DNA of 8,410 bases from assembly GCA_002701455.1 (NCBI GenBank), contig NZVJ01000029.1, forward strand, positions 5,203 to 13,612, written 5' to 3'. The DNA is from Rhodospirillaceae bacterium (GTDB lineage: Bacteria > Pseudomonadota > Alphaproteobacteria > Thalassobaculales > Thalassobaculaceae). The translations under genes were made by a program, and so were the position numbers. The notes beneath the pieces were generated by a model. That model did not search any database and had not been told where the DNA came from. It saw only the letters and a program-made list of their open reading frames with translations. This document shows positions 5,527-8,410 of this stretch, one piece after another (positions within the stretch are counted from its first letter, which is position 1; each line of letters begins with the position of its first letter).

Positions 5527-6423
5527 TCACGGTTTTAGATAAGTGAGTCTATACCACCAGTCGGTTTCTCTAAGCAGCTCCATTGCTTCATTTATCTTCA
5601 TCTTTTGCCTAGGATGGAAAATAGCAAAGCAGGTTGCCCCACTCCCTGACATCCCAGTGCTGGTTACACCTTGAATCGTATTAAGTCTTGTTAAAATTTC
5701 GGATATCTGCGGCACTAATGAAGCTGCTACTTCGTAAAGATCATTTTGTGGTTTTGATTTGAGCAAATTTTTCAACTGGCGATGGCTCCATGGCCCCTCT
5801 AGCTGGTTACTATTTATCGGCGACGAATACCCGCCACCAAAGGCCTCAAAAACCTTTTTAGTTTCTATTTTCAGATTTGGGTTTACTAGAAGAATAGGAA
5901 GTTTTGGAAGCGGATCAAGCGTCTTAAGTTTTTCACCAATACCTTGCATTCGCGCGGTTTGTCCAAGCAGGCATACTGGAACGTCTGCGCCCAAATCTAA
6001 GGCTATTTTAAAAATTTCTGCTCTGCTTAGAGGAGGTGTCTCAGGTATTTGTGTTAATAATTTCAGGGTAGCCGCTGCATCTGAAGACCCCCCTCCTAGC
6101 CCCGCCCCAACAGGTATTTCTTTCTCTAATTTTATTTTTACAGGTTGGCGCCAGCCGGTTGCTTCTCGAAATTTTTTTAAGGTTCTTCTGACTATGTTGT
6201 CTTCGCCAATCTCGTTACGAAAAGTACCTTCAACAATTAATTCGTCGCAGTGATCGCTTAAAGAGAGCTCTAAGCGATCGCCTAGCTCGCAGAATGTTAC
6301 GAGGCTATCCAACAGATGATAGCCGTCCTTCCGACGACCAGTTACCTTCAAAAGCAAATTTATTTTTATGCAAGCTAAAGATGTAAACAATGGTTGCCGC
6401 CCAATTGCTAATATTATTCTCAA
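5527..6423 (-). CDS. ispE: 4-diphosphocytidyl-2-C-methyl-D-erythritol kinase
   Basis: IspE phosphorylates the 2-hydroxyl of 4-diphosphocytidyl-2-C-methylerythritol with ATP, the fourth step of the non-mevalonate (MEP) isoprenoid pathway, in the cytoplasm. The GHMP-kinase layout is complete. KINLLLKVTGRRKDGYH at 20-36 carries the catalytic lysine (K20), and PVGAGLGGGSSDAAA at 104-118 is the ATP-binding glycine loop. LGADVPV carries the catalytic aspartate (D147), and MSGSGATCFAIF at 258-269 is the C-terminal GHMP motif. At 298 residues it is close to the usual 280-300. The longest frame starts at TTG 6423, 8 bases after the TPR gene. A second TTG at 6390 would leave eight residues before the conserved KIN, nearer the usual N-terminal length, and may be the true start. 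It is probably translated from the same message as the upstream genes. Confidence 0.96.
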   Translation of the reverse strand: MRIILAIGRQPLFTSLACIKINLLLKVTGRRKDGYHLLDSLVTFCELGDRLELSLSDHCDELIVEGTFRNEIGEDNIVRRTLKKFREATGWRQPVKIKLEKEIPVGAGLGGGSSDAAATLKLLTQIPETPPLSRAEIFKIALDLGADVPVCLLGQTARMQGIGEKLKTLDPLPKLPILLVNPNLKIETKKVFEAFGGGYSSPINSNQLEGPWSHRQLKNLLKSKPQNDLYEVAASLVPQISEILTRLNTIQGVTSTGMSGSGATCFAIFHPRQKMKINEAMELLRETDWWYRLTYLKP

Positions 6424-6431
6424 GCAGATGA

Positions 6432-8198
6432 TTATTTTAGACCAAAAGACAATTTTTTTTCTATTTTTTCCTTCAATTCAGCGTCCGGATTCATTGTAAT
6501 CGCACGACGCCATTGATAAACAGCTTCTAAATGGCGTTCAACTTTCCAATAAGCATCTCCAAGATGATCGTTAATAATAGCATCGTTGGGACGAAGTCGC
6601 ACTGCCCGCTCTAAAATGGGTACAGCCTCTGCAAATCGGGCAGTTTGATATAAAATCCATCCGAGGCTATCCGTGATATATCCGTCTTTCGGCCTTAAAT
6701 TTGCTGCTTTTCGAATAAGCTTTTCCGCCTTCGTCAAATTGATTCCTTGTTCCGTCCAAGCGTATCCAAGGTAATTCATCACAAATGGTTGATCCGGGGA
6801 TAGTTCCAAGGCCTTAATAAAGTCAGCTTCAGCCAAATCCCATTTCTTTGACTGCTCGAAAGCTACACCCCTGCTGTAGTATAAGATCCAGTCTGTCTTT
6901 TTATTTTCGCTTGCGAGATTTATGGCAGTATTGTAAGCCGCTATCGCCTCATCCCAGTTTTTTTGAGATCGGTGTATATCCCCTAATCTTATAAAGTTTT
7001 CAGGATGCATTGGCTGAAGTCGTTGCAGTCCTTCAATAATGCGAATAGCTGCATAAGGCTTGTTAAATTGTCTTAAAGTTCGAGATAACCGAAACTGGGC
7101 CATTTGGTAAAATATCGACTTTTCTGATATTTTACCAAATTCTTGTATAGCTTGCCGATATTTTGACCGTTCTTCAAGAAGTTCGCCTAAAAGTATCTGG
7201 GCCGAGGTGAAATTTGGACGCATGTAAATAGCCAGGCGAACAAAAATGAGCGAGGCATGGTTTTTGTAGTCGTCTCTCAGCGCGGTAGCTAAATCAAATA
7301 GAGCTTCGGCTATGCCATCTGCCGGCAAATCAACATCAACTTCTGAAAGCCCTGGACCGCTAGGATCTTTTAGAGTCGTCCGCAGCAATTCAAGATTATA
7401 TTCGTCTGACTTTATTTTTTTGAGGAAGTAATTTGCTTTATTGATTCTGCCTGTTTTGTGATAATAGTTTGCAGTGGCAAGGAGAAGTCTGGCTGGTGGT
7501 TGTTGCGCTTGCTTGATCGCTTGGTCTAGCAGTTTATCTAATGTTGCTGTGCTGTCATGGTTCTGAAAAGCTAAAGCCGTGTGAAGCAGGCTGAGGAGTT
7601 CAAATCCCCGTTTTTTCTGCAACCCGAGAAAACTTTGCCGCGCGTTGACAAAGTCTTTCTTTGCTAGATATGACCATCCGTGCAAGAGAGGTTTAAGGAC
7701 TTCATTGATTTGAGAGGCCTCCATTTCGCCAAAATTCTCGAGGGCTTGGTCCCATTTTGTTTGCTTTGCCTTTTGCAAACCAATCACCAGCTTCATAAAT
7801 AACGAAGATTTCTGTTGTTTTGAGGCCAGTTCTGCAAGTTCAATAGCTTGTTTTAAGTTTCCAGATTCTAACTCAGCGATGAAACTTCGTCGTTGAAGCA
7901 AGTTATCGTTCGGATTTTTTTTTAATGCGCTTCTGAAACTTAATACAGCATTTTTTAGGTCGTGGTTATTGTAGGCGACTCTTCCTTTGAGATAGCTACC
8001 CGCATTTGATATTGCGGGTGGGTTGCTTTCTAGATTTGAGTTGGTTGTTGTAACACAGGAGTTGAGTGTAAGAATGACACAAAAGTAAAAAACATAAAGG
8101 CACACATGCCGATACAATGATAGATGCTTTTGAATGGCTTCGAGCACTGAAGAGAATTTATCATAGGTTTGGTTACATATTTGGGTAATTTGGTCCAC
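6432..8198 (-). CDS. TPR-repeat protein, probable lipoprotein
   Basis: A long tetratricopeptide-repeat protein of up to 588 residues. A hydrophobic stretch at 33-47 ends in LNSC (C48), a plausible lipobox, followed by a polar Thr/Ser/Asn linker, so the mature protein is probably a lipid-anchored periplasmic or outer-membrane protein. TPR-like helical hairpins start near 68. The clearest repeats are about 402-570: [63 protein letters not shown] and [16 protein letters not shown]. The last, with YQWRRAI, resembles alphaproteobacterial TPR proteins encoded beside ispE. The listed start is GTG 8198, which overlaps the ETF-QO end and has GGAG directly against it, so spacing is poor. TTG 8117 would give a compact signal peptide ([21 protein letters not shown] is 21 residues, here split as [10 protein letters not shown] then [11 protein letters not shown]) and is an alternative. 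Specific role unknown. Confidence 0.85.
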   Translation of the reverse strand: MDQITQICNQTYDKFSSVLEAIQKHLSLYRHVCLYVFYFCVILTLNSCVTTTNSNLESNPPAISNAGSYLKGRVAYNNHDLKNAVLSFRSALKKNPNDNLLQRRSFIAELESGNLKQAIELAELASKQQKSSLFMKLVIGLQKAKQTKWDQALENFGEMEASQINEVLKPLLHGWSYLAKKDFVNARQSFLGLQKKRGFELLSLLHTALAFQNHDSTATLDKLLDQAIKQAQQPPARLLLATANYYHKTGRINKANYFLKKIKSDEYNLELLRTTLKDPSGPGLSEVDVDLPADGIAEALFDLATALRDDYKNHASLIFVRLAIYMRPNFTSAQILLGELLEERSKYRQAIQEFGKISEKSIFYQMAQFRLSRTLRQFNKPYAAIRIIEGLQRLQPMHPENFIRLGDIHRSQKNWDEAIAAYNTAINLASENKKTDWILYYSRGVAFEQSKKWDLAEADFIKALELSPDQPFVMNYLGYAWTEQGINLTKAEKLIRKAANLRPKDGYITDSLGWILYQTARFAEAVPILERAVRLRPNDAIINDHLGDAYWKVERHLEAVYQWRRAITMNPDAELKEKIEKKLSFGLK

Positions 8199-8410
8199 CT
8201 CCGCCCTCGGGCACCACCCAATTTATATTTTGTGATGTGTCTTTTATATCGCAAGTTTTGCAGTGAACACAATTTTGCGCATTTATTTGCAATTGGGGAT
8301 TGTCTCCATCCTCATCGGGTATAATTTCGTAGACCCCGGCTGGGCAAAATCGTTGCTCGGGGGCATCATAAAGCCTGAGGTTTAGATTAACTGGTATTGA
8401 TGGATCTTTG
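8173..8410 (-). CDS. electron transfer flavoprotein-ubiquinone oxidoreductase, C-terminal fragment
   Basis: The last 78 residues of ETF-QO, cut by the right edge. The enzyme is a membrane-associated flavoprotein that takes electrons from reduced ETF, fed by fatty-acid and amino-acid dehydrogenases, and passes them to ubiquinone. The fragment reads through [36 protein letters not shown], and [17 protein letters not shown]. This is the conserved ferredoxin-like C-terminal domain. Its four cysteines (fragment residues 22, 47, 50, 53; spacing 25-3-3) are the ligands of the [4Fe-4S] cluster, and the [12 protein letters not shown] ending is highly characteristic. The stop TAA is at 8175-8173. Its last 26 bases overlap the longest frame of the TPR gene, consistent with one transcription unit with the TPR gene and ispE. 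Confidence 0.95.
   Translation of the reverse strand, partial: KDPSIPVNLNLRLYDAPEQRFCPAGVYEIIPDEDGDNPQLQINAQNCVHCKTCDIKDTSQNINWVVPEGGGGPNYPNM

Noticed and set aside
5759..6253. 164-residue plus-strand frame opposite ispE
   Set aside because: It lies antisense to a complete, well-conserved ispE, with no domain or translation signal.
8030..8272. 80-residue minus-strand frame with a hydrophobic segment
   Set aside because: It overlaps ETF-QO and TPR in a different frame. A hydrophobic stretch arises from the same bases as the TPR signal segment, but there is no lipobox and no ribosome-binding site. A frameshift hiding the true TPR start here is possible but unsupported.
1..8410. Mobile elements, CRISPR arrays, defence or phage genes
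   Set aside because: No transposase or integrase, no regularly spaced repeats, and no terminal inverted repeats were seen; the tRNA is not flanked by a recognisable duplicated attachment site.

Overview
This window looks like chromosomal DNA of a low-GC alphaproteobacterium. The evidence is the run ETF-ubiquinone oxidoreductase, TPR lipoprotein, ispE on the minus strand, an arrangement I recall as common in that class, and two genes whose N-terminal PWS(V/I)KG module resembles alphaproteobacterial PodJ/SEL1-type polarity proteins. I see no phage, insertion sequence, plasmid or CRISPR signature. Several start codons appear to be TTG or GTG.

Layout. Positions 3-2236 (plus strand) hold the 3' end of an alpha/beta-hydrolase, a small DUF427 protein, an OmpR-type response regulator with an atypical receiver, and an MBL-fold hydrolase. 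A SAM-dependent methyltransferase-like protein follows and ends 4 bases before a convergent tRNA-Gln(UUG). Positions 3266-5422 hold two tandem paralogues, each behind a near-consensus sigma70-type promoter: a 122-residue stand-alone module, then a long membrane protein. The long protein's SEL1-repeat C-terminus lies in the -1 frame, reached across a run of ten A. Positions 5527-8410 (minus strand) form the housekeeping block: the C-terminus of ETF-QO overlapping a TPR protein, then ispE 8 bases further on.

How the genes fit together. The minus-strand genes look like one co-transcribed unit covering electron transfer to ubiquinone, a probable envelope TPR lipoprotein, and isoprenoid precursor synthesis. 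The response regulator, hydrolase and methyltransferase may form a loose operon with no visible sensor kinase. The most interesting part is the PodJ/SEL1-like pair. The short protein matches the cytoplasmic N-terminus of the long one in two separate blocks. The long gene reads as one 532-residue protein only if a -1 shift occurs at an A-AAA-AAG slippery heptamer. That could be programmed slippage, phase variation, a fresh mutation or a homopolymer sequencing error; the sequence alone cannot decide.
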